Positions 8,411 through 16,982 of a stretch of DNA of 64,000 nt are shown in pieces; the first letter of the stretch is position 1, and every line of letters begins with the position of its first letter. The stretch covers positions 62,001 to 126,000 of the forward strand of contig JAFQCG010000003.1 of assembly GCA_017416535.1 (NCBI GenBank), read 5' to 3'. The position numbers and the translations under genes are program-made. Source of the stretch: Bacilli bacterium (GTDB lineage Bacteria > Bacillota_I > Bacilli_A > RF39 > UBA660). Below the pieces are notes generated by a model that worked only from the letters and a program-made list of their open reading frames with translations, was not told where the DNA came from and did no database searches.

Positions 8411-9502
8411 TTGAACGAGGAAATAAAAAATATAAGAGATCTTTATGAAAAGATTAATTCTATTAATTCATCTAGAATATTTATAACAGGTCACCTAGAA
8501 CCAGATTTTGACTCAATTGCCTCAGCTATTGGTATTCAAACCTTATGCACACACTTAGGAAAAGAGGCATACATTGTTGTCTCAGATCCGGATATTAGTT
8601 TAGACCCTGGTGTTAAAAGAATAAAAGATATAAATAGAACTGCTCACAAAATAATAACAATGGAAGAGTATGAAGCACTAAAAGGTCCAAATCAAACTTT
8701 AATAACAGTAGATACAAACAAAGAAAACCTAGTACCTTTTGAAAAAACACTTTCTGATTTTGAAAGTATAATAATTATAGATCATCATCAACAAGATTCA
8801 AGAACTATTAAAAATGCTAAAGAGTATATTGATCCAAAAATATCAAGTGCCTCTGAAATAGTATCCCAATTATTATTAAATAATAAAGTTAAATGTGAAA
8901 AGAATATTTATACATATTTACTAGCAGGTATAATTTTAGATACTGGTCGTTTTAAAAAAAATACAACATCAAGAACTCATGATGTTGCAAAAAGGTTAAT
9001 TGATAAAGGGGCAGACTCTGAATATATAAATGAACTATTCTTAACAGATTTTAATGATGATAAAAAAATAAATGATTTAGTATTTAATGGAACCGTATTT
9101 GAAACATATGCATACTCATTACTACAAACTCACAACATATCATTTACACTTAATAGAGAATGTCCAACATGTATATATCGCCGTGATCAAATTGCTAAAG
9201 CAGCAGATAGAATGTTAAAGTATCGTGTTGATGCAGCTTTTGTTATGGGATTTACCGATGAAAGAAATATTCAAGTAAGTGCTAGAAGTAAAGGAATAAT
9301 TGATGTAGGTAAAATTATGAGTCACTTAGGTGGTGGAGGTAATGCTCAAAACGCCGGTCTAAAAATAAATAGTTTATCTATTGAATTACTAGAAGAAACA
9401 ATAAAAGCATGTATTGACCATGGTATTGAAGTATATGCAGATGTACCACCTGAACTTACAGATAATAAACCATTTGTATTACAAAAAAAGATAGATATTT
9501 AA
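8411..9502 (+). CDS. DHH/DHHA1 phosphoesterase resembling the catalytic half of GdpP
   Basis: Predicted cytoplasmic phosphodiesterase acting on cyclic dinucleotides (c-di-AMP or pApA) or nanoRNA. Motifs: HLEPDFDSIASAIG (motif I), TVDTN, IIIIDHHQQDS (the DHH motif) and the C-terminal DHHA1 glycine motif LGGGGNAQNAG. The sequence around SARSKGIIDVGKIMSHLGGGG resembles the C-terminal domain of GdpP rather than NrnA. The membrane helices, PAS and degenerate GGDEF domains of full GdpP are absent, and no upstream reading frame supplies them. The TTG start at 8411 is chosen because AAGGAGAG lies seven bases upstream; TTG 8390 is the alternative. Confidence 0.8.
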   Translation: MNEEIKNIRDLYEKINSINSSRIFITGHLEPDFDSIASAIGIQTLCTHLGKEAYIVVSDPDISLDPGVKRIKDINRTAHKIITMEEYEALKGPNQTLITVDTNKENLVPFEKTLSDFESIIIIDHHQQDSRTIKNAKEYIDPKISSASEIVSQLLLNNKVKCEKNIYTYLLAGIILDTGRFKKNTTSRTHDVAKRLIDKGADSEYINELFLTDFNDDKKINDLVFNGTVFETYAYSLLQTHNISFTLNRECPTCIYRRDQIAKAADRMLKYRVDAAFVMGFTDERNIQVSARSKGIIDVGKIMSHLGGGGNAQNAGLKINSLSIELLEETIKACIDHGIEVYADVPPELTDNKPFVLQKKIDI

Positions 9503-9530
9503 AGAAAAGTGAAAAACTTTTCTTTTTTTT
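9503..9530 (+). terminator. Intrinsic terminator
   Basis: AGAAAAGT-GAAAA-ACTTTTCT stem followed by eight or more T after the DHH gene. Confidence 0.85.
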
Positions 9531-9558
9531 TCGAATAATTATAGTAGGAGGTGATTTC

Positions 9559-10224
9559 ATAACATTTAAATATCGTTATCGAAAACAAATTATATTAGGG
9601 ATTATATGTTTATTTATTGTAGTTACAATAATATCTTTAGTAGTAATTAATTATGAACCATCAACAAAAGAAGAATTAGAACCAATTCTTTCTAAAAAGG
9701 AAGATAAAAAAGAAGAACAAACAAACAATATAGTAAAAGTTGATATAAAAGGAGAAATAAATAAACCAGGAATCTATTCTTTATCTTCTGAATCAAGAGT
9801 TATTGACGTTATTGAAAAAGCAGGGGGTCTCACAAAAAATGCTAATACAACAGTAATAAACCTTAGTAAAAAAATAACTGATGAAATGGTCATAATTATT
9901 TATAGTAATTCTGAAGTAAAAAACTTTGAAAAGACAAAAGAAAAAGAACAACAAGTTCAAGAACATTGTATTCAAAAAGATCAAAACGCTCTAAAAAATG
10001 ATGCTTGTATAACAGAGAATACTTCTACTTCATCTAAAATATCTATCAATAAAGCAACCTTAGAGCAACTTCAAACTTTACCAGGAATTGGTGAATCTAA
10101 AGCAAAAGATATTATTTCTTATCGTGAACAAAATGGTCCATTTACAAAAATAGAAGATATTACAAAGGTCTCTGGAATAGGAGAAAGTGTCTTTGCTAAA
10201 ATTAAGGACTACATTACTTTATAA
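9559..10224 (+). CDS. comEA: ComEA, DNA-binding competence protein (apparent ATA start)
   Basis: Membrane-anchored DNA receptor for transformation, handing DNA to ComEC. Translation gives a TM segment (QIILGIICLFIVVTIISLVV), an SLBB-like domain with VDIKGEINKPGIY and VIDVIEKAGGL, a polar linker, then paired helix-hairpin-helix motifs INKATLEQLQTLPGIGESKA and ITKVSGIGES. No ATG, GTG or TTG exists at the right place in frame. A perfect AGGAGGTGAT ribosome site at 9546-9555 sits seven bases (from GGAGG) before ATA 9559, so a rare ATA initiation codon is inferred. Starting at ATG 9886 would remove the TM and most of SLBB. It overlaps comEC by 38 bases. Confidence 0.88.
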   Translation: MTFKYRYRKQIILGIICLFIVVTIISLVVINYEPSTKEELEPILSKKEDKKEEQTNNIVKVDIKGEINKPGIYSLSSESRVIDVIEKAGGLTKNANTTVINLSKKITDEMVIIIYSNSEVKNFEKTKEKEQQVQEHCIQKDQNALKNDACITENTSTSSKISINKATLEQLQTLPGIGESKAKDIISYREQNGPFTKIEDITKVSGIGESVFAKIKDYITL

Positions 10225-12244
10225 TTATCCATATTATTTAATATTAATATTGGTATTATTAATATCTATTCCAAGACTAATAATTCCAAAACAAAGTAAT
10301 TATAAAACTACATCAAAAGAAGCAATTGGTATAGTAGAAGAATATTCATATTCCAAAGACTTATTAAAAATAACAATTTCAAACAAAGAAAAACTAATAG
10401 TATATTATTATTCAAAAAATAATAAAAAATTAGATATTCAACTTGGTGATAAAATTAAAGTTCTTGGTGAATTTAAAAAACCACAATCAAATACAACTAA
10501 AAACTTATTTAATTATCAAAAAAGCTTATACAATAAAAATATATTTTATACTATTAATGCATCAAATATATATAAACTGTCACCTACAAAAAATATATAT
10601 TTTAAATTTAAACAAATTATTATAAAACTAACAGACAATTCTCCATATTTAAAAGCTTTCATATTAGGAGATAAAAGTAATATTTCTAAATCAGCAACCA
10701 CTTCATATCAAGAAAATGGAATAAGTCATTTACTCGCAATAAGCGGTATGCATATAACATTACTGTCATCAATTGTTTTAAAAGTACTAAAAAAACTCAA
10801 AATAGTTGAAGAAAAAAGATATTTTTTTACCTCACTCTTATTAATAATATATTTAATGATAATAGGTCTTTCTCCTTCTGCATTAAGGGGAGTGTTATTC
10901 TTTATATTATTTTCTATTAATAAAATATATTATTTTTATATAAAACCACAAAATATATTTATAGTTGTCTTATCTATTTCATTATTAATTAATCCATATT
11001 ACATATATGAAGTTGGTTTTCAGTATTCATTTTTAATAAGTCTAATTTTACTTTTAACATCATCTTCGATAACAGGAAATTACCTCCAAAAACTGTTAAA
11101 AACTTCAATTCTTTCATTCTTGATAAGTATCCCTATATCTTTATATAACTATTATCAAATTAATTTACTTAGTATTATTTATAATTTGTTTTATGTACCA
11201 TTAGTAAGTGTAATAATATTTCCGTTATCTATTGTTTGTCTTTTTATAAAACCATTACTACCAATTTATAATATATTTATTTATATTTTAGAAAAATCTG
11301 CTATCTTATTAAATAAAATTTCTTTTGGAAAACTAATTTTTCCAAAACTTCCATCAATAATCTATTTTATATATTTAGTAATAATAATCATAATAATAAA
11401 AAAATTAACATTAAAAGAAAATAAATATTTACTTATATTAATTGTATTATTATTTCTTCATTACACATATCCAACCTTAACAAGAACTACTTATATAAAA
11501 ATGATTGATGTAGGGCAAGGAGATTCTATTCTAATTCATTCGAACAATGAAAGTATCTTAATTGATACAGGTGGTAAATCTAACAATCAAGAAGATGAAT
11601 CTAAAATAGTTTTAAATACAACTATACCATTGCTAAAGAGTTTAGGTATAAAAAAATTAAAATATTTAATATTAACACATGGTGATGCCGATCATATGGG
11701 AGAAGCAAAATATTTAATTGAAAATTTTAAAGTAAAAAACATTCTTATTAATAATGGTGAATTTAATTATTTGGAAAAAGAATTAATTAAGCAAACAAAT
11801 AATATTAAAGTTGCGAAAGAAGGTATAGTTATTAAATGTGGTGATATAACCATGGTTCAACTTAATACTGATTTGCAAGATGAAAATGACAGTAGTCAAA
11901 TTTATTATGCTACCTATAAAAATTATTCATTATTATTTACAGGAGATGCTTCCGTTAAAAGTGAAGAATATATTTTGAATAAATATAATATTGGTGAAAT
12001 AGATATTTTAAAAGTTGGTCATCATGGTAGTAAAACGAGTACAGGAGAATGTTTAATCAATAGAACTAATCCAAAAATATCTTTAATATCTGCAGGAGAA
12101 GATAATAAGTTCAATCATCCCCACAAAATAGTGTTAGATAGTCTAAATAATTCCAAGATTTATAGAACTGATATGAACGGAACAGTTACTATACTTTTTA
12201 ATACTAATTTAAAAGTAGAAACTGATTTCTTTAGAAAGGGGTAA
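10187..12244 (+). CDS. comEC: ComEC, DNA uptake channel with metallo-beta-lactamase domain
   Basis: A polytopic inner-membrane protein (685 aa) that forms the channel for single-stranded DNA during transformation. The competence domain carries HLLAISGMHITLL and LSPSALRGVLFF. The C-terminal metallo-beta-lactamase-fold domain has IDVGQGDSILI, LTHGDADHMG and VGHHGSKTS, so the putative nuclease/metal site is intact. The GTG start at 10187 overlaps comEA, implying translational coupling; TTG 10193 is an alternative because AGGAG lies at about 10179-10183. Type IV pilus genes needed for transformation are not in the window. Confidence 0.93.
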   Translation: MSLLKLRTTLLYNYPYYLILILVLLISIPRLIIPKQSNYKTTSKEAIGIVEEYSYSKDLLKITISNKEKLIVYYYSKNNKKLDIQLGDKIKVLGEFKKPQSNTTKNLFNYQKSLYNKNIFYTINASNIYKLSPTKNIYFKFKQIIIKLTDNSPYLKAFILGDKSNISKSATTSYQENGISHLLAISGMHITLLSSIVLKVLKKLKIVEEKRYFFTSLLLIIYLMIIGLSPSALRGVLFFILFSINKIYYFYIKPQNIFIVVLSISLLINPYYIYEVGFQYSFLISLILLLTSSSITGNYLQKLLKTSILSFLISIPISLYNYYQINLLSIIYNLFYVPLVSVIIFPLSIVCLFIKPLLPIYNIFIYILEKSAILLNKISFGKLIFPKLPSIIYFIYLVIIIIIIKKLTLKENKYLLILIVLLFLHYTYPTLTRTTYIKMIDVGQGDSILIHSNNESILIDTGGKSNNQEDESKIVLNTTIPLLKSLGIKKLKYLILTHGDADHMGEAKYLIENFKVKNILINNGEFNYLEKELIKQTNNIKVAKEGIVIKCGDITMVQLNTDLQDENDSSQIYYATYKNYSLLFTGDASVKSEEYILNKYNIGEIDILKVGHHGSKTSTGECLINRTNPKISLISAGEDNKFNHPHKIVLDSLNNSKIYRTDMNGTVTILFNTNLKVETDFFRKG

Positions 12245-12444
12245 TATGAATTATATTGATTAAAATGTAAAAATAGTAAGCTAAGATAAAATAATTGGAA
12301 TTATAGTATGTAAGCAAGAAAAAACAATATATTATAAAATATTGTTCTAATAAAGAATTGTTTATAGAACATACCAACTTATCTAATATAACTAGACTTT
12401 TAAAAATATATTCGATAAAATAAATGTAGTGGTGGTGATAATGT

Positions 12445-13350
12445 ATGCAAAAGGTTAATGACTTAATTAATGAAGTTGATGAAATTTCTTTAAAACATTC
12501 TTTTCAAGATGCTTGCAGTAATAATGACTTCAAAGCTTATGTATATAATTTAAATATTCCAGAAGAAATTTTAATTAAATATACATCTCGTTTAGAAGAA
12601 GCATTTGAGGAATGTAAGAATTGCGCAACATGTAAAGGACTTGATACTTGTAAGAACAAAGTACCGGGATATGCATATACACCATATGGTAAAGATAAAA
12701 TAATTGAGTTTTCTTATGATATATGTAAAAAGCAAGCCGAAGAAGATAAGAAGAATGCCTATCAAAAAAATTTAGAATTATTGGAAATGCCAAAAGATAT
12801 CAAAAATGCAACATTCAAAGATATGTATAAAGATGATAAAGCAAGAATTCCAATTGTAAAATATTTTAAAGAATTTATAGATAATTATGATAACGAAGAA
12901 AAACCAAAAGGTATATATTTGAATGGTTCATTTGGTTCAGGGAAAACTTATTTAGTTGCTGCTTTATTTAATGAAATGGCAAAAAAGGGAGTAAGAAGTG
13001 TTTTGATTTATTATCCCGAATTTCTAAGAAGTCTAAAAGCCTCATTCCAAACAAACTATGATGAACAATTTAACTATATTAAAAAAGTTCCATTGTTACT
13101 TTTAGATGATATTGGAGCCGAAAATTGCAGTAACTGGTCTAGAGATGAAGTACTTGGACCAATACTTCAATATAGAATGGAAAATCATTTGCCAACGTTC
13201 TTCACTTCAAATCTAACGCTGGAAGAATTAGAAAATTCTCTAGCAATGACATCAAATGGAGTAGATAAAGTAAAAGCAAGAAGAATCGTTGAAAGAATTA
13301 AACAATTAACAGTTTCATTAGAATTAATTAGTAAAAACAGAAGAAATTAA
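12445..13350 (+). CDS. dnaI: Primosomal helicase loader DnaI
   Basis: AAA+ ATPase (301 aa) that loads the replicative helicase DnaB/DnaC at origins and restart sites. The N-terminal half has a Cys cluster, CKNCATCKGLDTC, matching the zinc-binding helicase-interaction domain of DnaI. The C-terminal half has Walker A GSFGSGKTYL, Walker B LLLDDIGAE and sensor-1 FFTSNLT. GGTGGTGAT lies upstream of ATG 12445. The 200 bases before it contain only an 8-bp hairpin (AACAATAT / ATATTGTT, 12323-12346) without a T run. dnaB is not adjacent. Confidence 0.9.
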   Translation: MQKVNDLINEVDEISLKHSFQDACSNNDFKAYVYNLNIPEEILIKYTSRLEEAFEECKNCATCKGLDTCKNKVPGYAYTPYGKDKIIEFSYDICKKQAEEDKKNAYQKNLELLEMPKDIKNATFKDMYKDDKARIPIVKYFKEFIDNYDNEEKPKGIYLNGSFGSGKTYLVAALFNEMAKKGVRSVLIYYPEFLRSLKASFQTNYDEQFNYIKKVPLLLLDDIGAENCSNWSRDEVLGPILQYRMENHLPTFFTSNLTLEELENSLAMTSNGVDKVKARRIVERIKQLTVSLELISKNRRN

Positions 13351-13351
13351 T

Positions 13352-13379
13352 AAAAGAATGCTAAAAAGCATTCTTTTAT
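13352..13379 (+). terminator. Intrinsic terminator
   Basis: AAAAGAATGCT-AAAA-AGCATTCTTTT hairpin with T-rich tail after dnaI. Confidence 0.9.
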
Positions 13380-13389
13380 TGTCTATAAT

Positions 13390-13417
13390 TTGACAAATCA
13401 GGAAAAATCGTTATAAT
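13390..13417 (+). promoter_or_regulatory. Sigma-A type promoter for the M23 peptidase gene
   Basis: Consensus -35 TTGACA (13390-13395) and -10 TATAAT (13412-13417) separated by 16 bases, 26 bases upstream of the gene. Confidence 0.8.
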
Positions 13418-13443
13418 AAGTAGCACTTGAAGGAGTGATTATA

Positions 13444-14253
13444 ATGAATCCTGATGATAAATACATCATAAGGGGTAAAATTATATTATCAATTTCTTTT
13501 GTTTTCTTAATTACAGCAATCGGCCTATTTGTATTAAGAAATATCAATCTAACAACAAAAGAAGACTATACTTTAGCTTATAAAACAATAAATATAAAAA
13601 CAATGGGAGTGGCTAAAGTATCTGAAAAAAAACAAAGCAAAGATAATATTTTTAGTACAATTGTATCGAAGTTAGAAAAAAATAGTAATGTAACAGAAAT
13701 TACATTAGTTAATGATAAAGAAGAAACAAAAAAAGATGGAAACAAAGTTGTACAAACAGTATCAAAACCTAATAAACCAACTTGGCGTTTACCAACTGAA
13801 CGAGGTTATATTACACAATATGCTCATAGTAATCATGTGGCATTAGATATTACAAGTTCAAGAGGAACAAATGAAAGAATATATCCAGTAGCAGACGGTA
13901 AAGTAACATCAATATTCCACGATAACTATGGAGCAAAAATTGTAACAGTTAATCATTATATTAATGGTAAATACTATACATCACAATACGTACACTTATC
14001 TTGGTTTGCTAAAGGGCTACATGTTGGTCAAAAAGTAACAACGGATACAGTACTTGGAGGAATGGGTGCAACAGGTATTGCAACAGGTATCCATCTTCAC
14101 CTAACTGTAATGGATTGTAACTTATATAGTCCTAATGATCCTAATTGTTCAACTCTAGGTAAATTCTATAATTATGCTAGAGTAAGAGTAGGACAAGGAT
14201 TTAAAGGATTAGACAGTTTAAGAAAAGTTCCATATAGTTGGTATTCAAGATAA
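13444..14253 (+). CDS. Membrane-anchored M23 (LytM-type) peptidase
   Basis: Cell-wall endopeptidase or envelope factor. An N-terminal TM helix (IILSISFVFLITAIGLFVL) anchors a linker and a C-terminal M23 domain. HVALDI provides the His and Asp zinc ligands (HxxxD) and IHLHLTV the HxH motif, so catalytic ligands look complete. The start is ATG 13444, eight bases after AAGGAG; GTG 13435 lies within the ribosome site. It has its own consensus promoter, so it is probably expressed alone. Likely cleaves peptide cross-links in growth or division; the substrate is not shown. Confidence 0.88.
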   Translation: MNPDDKYIIRGKIILSISFVFLITAIGLFVLRNINLTTKEDYTLAYKTINIKTMGVAKVSEKKQSKDNIFSTIVSKLEKNSNVTEITLVNDKEETKKDGNKVVQTVSKPNKPTWRLPTERGYITQYAHSNHVALDITSSRGTNERIYPVADGKVTSIFHDNYGAKIVTVNHYINGKYYTSQYVHLSWFAKGLHVGQKVTTDTVLGGMGATGIATGIHLHLTVMDCNLYSPNDPNCSTLGKFYNYARVRVGQGFKGLDSLRKVPYSWYSR

Positions 14254-14256
14254 AAG

Positions 14257-14285
14257 TTGCAAAAAAAATTAATTAGTGGTATATT
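14257..14285 (+). promoter_or_regulatory. Promoter of the T-box/thrS transcription unit
   Basis: TTGCAA (14257-14262) and TATATT (14280-14285) with 17-base spacing, just upstream of the T-box leader. Confidence 0.65.
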
Positions 14286-14309
14286 TAATCCATACATGAA
14301 ATAAATACA

Positions 14310-14501
14310 AAGACAAAGGACACGATAAATTATCTAAGTCTTAAAGAGAGTTCGTGGTAGGTGAAAACGAATAGACATTTAATTTATTACTACCTTTCGA
14401 GTAGAATTATGCAAAGTAGTTCCGGCTGATAAAGTCGTTATTTGATTAAGATAAACAAAGGATGGTACCGTGCAAAAGCACTCCTGTACTGTCCTTTTTT
14501 T
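14310..14501 (+). promoter_or_regulatory. T-box riboswitch (threonine), with terminator
   Basis: The leader has the T-box layout. Stem I includes AAGAGAG...; a probable threonine specifier (ACT or ACC, within ACTACC at 14389-14394) comes next. The conserved T-box bulge GGATGGTACCGTG follows at 14461-14473, and then a terminator ending CTGTCCTTTTTTT by 14501. When uncharged tRNA-Thr binds, the antiterminator forms and the downstream MBL hydrolase and thrS are expressed. Stem I boundaries are approximate. The downstream thrS confirms the amino acid. Confidence 0.93.
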
Positions 14502-14520
14502 ATTTATATAAGGAGGAAAC

Positions 14521-15138
14521 ATGAATATACAAGTGTTTAATCAAGCATCAATCAAATTGACTGGGAGTAAAACCATTTATTTTGATTCATATCTATTAGA
14601 GGAAGAAAAACATGATGCAGACATAATTTTCATAACCCATGATCATTATGACCATTATGATATACCTTCTCTTAAAAAGGCAATGAATGAAAATACAATA
14701 GTAGTGGTTCCAACAATTCTAAAAGAAGAAGCAAGTAAATTAACGAATAATCTTTTGGTTGTAGAACCAAATAATACATACACGGTAGATGGAATAACCT
14801 TTGAAACAATTCCTTCATATAACCATGTAGCACCTTATCATCCAAAAGATAAAGAATATGTTGGATATAATGTCACAATAGATGGAATAAAATACTACAT
14901 CATGGGAGATACCGATAGAACTCCAGAGACAGACAAAGTAAAAACAGATATTTGCTTTGTTCCGATTGGCGGAACGTATACAATGAACGTTGATGAAGCA
15001 ATCGACTATATTAATGAATTAAAACCTAAAAAAGCAATTCCAATTCATTATGGAAGTATAGTTGGAGATATTATTTTGGGAAATGAATTTAAAAATAGAA
15101 TTAACAAAGAAATAGAAGTAGAAATACTTATAAAATAG
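14521..15138 (+). CDS. Metallo-beta-lactamase-fold hydrolase (UlaG-like)
   Basis: A 205-residue soluble MBL-fold protein. THDHYDHYD gives the HxHxDH metal motif; YNHVAPY, GDTDRT and PIHYGS supply later ligands. It resembles UlaG-like/YtkL-type metal-dependent hydrolases. Its position is unusual: it sits directly behind the threonine T-box and 12 bases before thrS, so it is co-induced when threonine tRNA is uncharged. That may hint at a role in tRNA or amino-acid stress, but the substrate is unknown. AAGGAGG precedes ATG 14521. Confidence 0.85.
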   Translation: MNIQVFNQASIKLTGSKTIYFDSYLLEEEKHDADIIFITHDHYDHYDIPSLKKAMNENTIVVVPTILKEEASKLTNNLLVVEPNNTYTVDGITFETIPSYNHVAPYHPKDKEYVGYNVTIDGIKYYIMGDTDRTPETDKVKTDICFVPIGGTYTMNVDEAIDYINELKPKKAIPIHYGSIVGDIILGNEFKNRINKEIEVEILIK

Positions 15139-15150
15139 GAGGAAAATAAA

Positions 15151-16914
15151 ATGATAAATATTAAAGAAAATGAACACTTAAGCATAATGAATCACTCTTG
15201 TGCACACTTACTTGCACAAGCAGTTAAACATATCTATCCAAATGCATTATTTTGGGTAGGACCAGTAATTGAAGAAGGATTCTACTATGATATCGATTTA
15301 GGAGATGAAACTTTAACAGAAGAAGCTCTTGAAAGAATCGAAAAAGAAATGAAAAAAATTGCTAAAGATGGAAAAAGAATTGTTCGTGAAGAAATTTCAA
15401 AAGTTGATGCTTTAGAAAAATTCAAAGATGATCCATACAAAGTAGATTTGATTAGTAGAATGGATGAAGAAGAACAAGTTATTAGTTGCTACACTCAAGG
15501 TGATTTCACAGACCTTTGCCGTGGACCACATCTAGAATCAGTTAAAGAATTAAAATTCTTCAAACTTATTAAGTTTAGTGGTGCTTACTGGAAGGGAGAC
15601 GCTAAGAATAAAATGCTTCAACGTATTTATGGAATTTGTTTCGAAAACGAAGAAGATTTAAATGCACACTTAGCAGAACTTGAAGAAGCAAAAGAAAGAG
15701 ACCATAGAAAAATTGGTAAAGAACAAGAACTATACATGAATCACGAACTTGTTGGAGCAGGAATGCCATTATGGTTACCAAATGGTTCGATCATTAGAAA
15801 ACAATTAGAAAACTACATCTATGAAAAAGAACAAAAATTAGGATATGATCATGTTTACACACCTTGTGTAGGAACAGTTGATTTATATAAAACATCAGGA
15901 CACTGGGATCACTATAAAGAAAATATGTTCCCAATGATGAAAGTTGATGAAGAAGAATTTGTACTTCGTCCAATGAACTGTCCACATCATATGTTAATCT
16001 TTAAAAATAAAATGCATTCATATAGAGACCTACCAGTAAGAATTGGAGAGTTTGCAACAGATTTCCGTTATGAAGCAAGTGGAGCAGTTAAAGGTCTTGA
16101 AAGAGTTAGATGTATGTGTCAAAATGATGCCCATCTATTCGTAACTCCAGAACAAATTGGAGAAGAATTCAAAAAGGTAGTTAGCTTAATCTTAGATGTA
16201 TATCGTGACTTTGGACTAGAAAATTACAAATTCCGTTTATCATTAAGAGACCCTGAAGATAAAGAAAAATATTTTGATGACGATCAAATGTGGGATGAAG
16301 CAGAAGCAAAATTAAGAGAAGTTTTAAATGAATTAGGTGTTGAATATTTTGAAGCAGTCGGAGAAGCTGCATTCTATGGACCAAAATTAGATGTTGAAGT
16401 AAAACCAGCTGTTGGACCAGAAGTAACATTATCAACATGTCAATTAGACTTCTTATTACCAAGAAGATTTGAACTATCATATATTAATAGTAAGGGTGAA
16501 AAAGAAACTCCAGTAGTACTTCATAGAGCAATCTTTGGAACATTTGATAGATTTACTGCCTTTATTATTGAAGAAACAAAAGGTCGTTTCCCAACTTGGT
16601 TATCTCCAGTACAAGTAAAAGTAATTCCAGTTAATGCAGAATTCCAAGGAGACTATGGAAAAGAAATTAAGGACTACTTAGCTGAAAATGGTATCCGTGT
16701 AGAATTAGATGACCGTAATGAAAAATTAGGATATCGTTTACGTGAAGCACAAACTGAAAAAGTTCCATACACATTAATCTTAGGTGATGCTGAAAAAGAA
16801 AATAACACAATTTCTTATAGATTACATGGAGAAAAAGAAACAACAACACTTCCAAAAGAAGAATTCTTAGCTATGTTAAAAGAAGAAATAGATACAAAAG
16901 CATTAAGAAAGTAG
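15151..16914 (+). CDS. thrS: Threonyl-tRNA synthetase lacking the N-terminal TGS domain
   Basis: Charges tRNA-Thr. The protein begins almost at once with the editing (N2) domain motif HSCAHLLAQAV and continues with a class II catalytic core (RPMNCPHHMLIF) and the anticodon-binding domain at the C-terminus. At 587 residues it is about 55-60 shorter than the usual bacterial enzyme (~640), which fits absence of the N-terminal TGS domain. AGGAGG is placed correctly before ATG 15151, and the MBL gene ends 12 bases upstream, so the short form is not a mis-called start. Regulated by the upstream T-box. Confidence 0.96.
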   Translation: MINIKENEHLSIMNHSCAHLLAQAVKHIYPNALFWVGPVIEEGFYYDIDLGDETLTEEALERIEKEMKKIAKDGKRIVREEISKVDALEKFKDDPYKVDLISRMDEEEQVISCYTQGDFTDLCRGPHLESVKELKFFKLIKFSGAYWKGDAKNKMLQRIYGICFENEEDLNAHLAELEEAKERDHRKIGKEQELYMNHELVGAGMPLWLPNGSIIRKQLENYIYEKEQKLGYDHVYTPCVGTVDLYKTSGHWDHYKENMFPMMKVDEEEFVLRPMNCPHHMLIFKNKMHSYRDLPVRIGEFATDFRYEASGAVKGLERVRCMCQNDAHLFVTPEQIGEEFKKVVSLILDVYRDFGLENYKFRLSLRDPEDKEKYFDDDQMWDEAEAKLREVLNELGVEYFEAVGEAAFYGPKLDVEVKPAVGPEVTLSTCQLDFLLPRRFELSYINSKGEKETPVVLHRAIFGTFDRFTAFIIEETKGRFPTWLSPVQVKVIPVNAEFQGDYGKEIKDYLAENGIRVELDDRNEKLGYRLREAQTEKVPYTLILGDAEKENNTISYRLHGEKETTTLPKEEFLAMLKEEIDTKALRK

Positions 16915-16932
16915 AAATACTTTCTTTTTTCT
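16905..16932 (+). terminator. Intrinsic terminator overlapping the thrS stop
   Basis: AAGAAAGTA-GAAA-TACTTTCTT stem including the TAG stop, followed by T-rich sequence. Confidence 0.8.
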
Positions 16933-16982
16933 TTACAAATTAGCGAATAAAAAGATATAGTAAATATATAAGGAGTGACATT

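Noticed and set aside
9886-10224. Short ComEA starting at ATG 9886
   Set aside because: It would remove the TM and most of the SLBB domain; the frame is open and coding upstream to 9559 with a perfect ribosome site.
12245-12444. Gene or regulatory RNA between comEC and dnaI
   Set aside because: Only short frames with stops and a hairpin without T run; no conserved motif seen.
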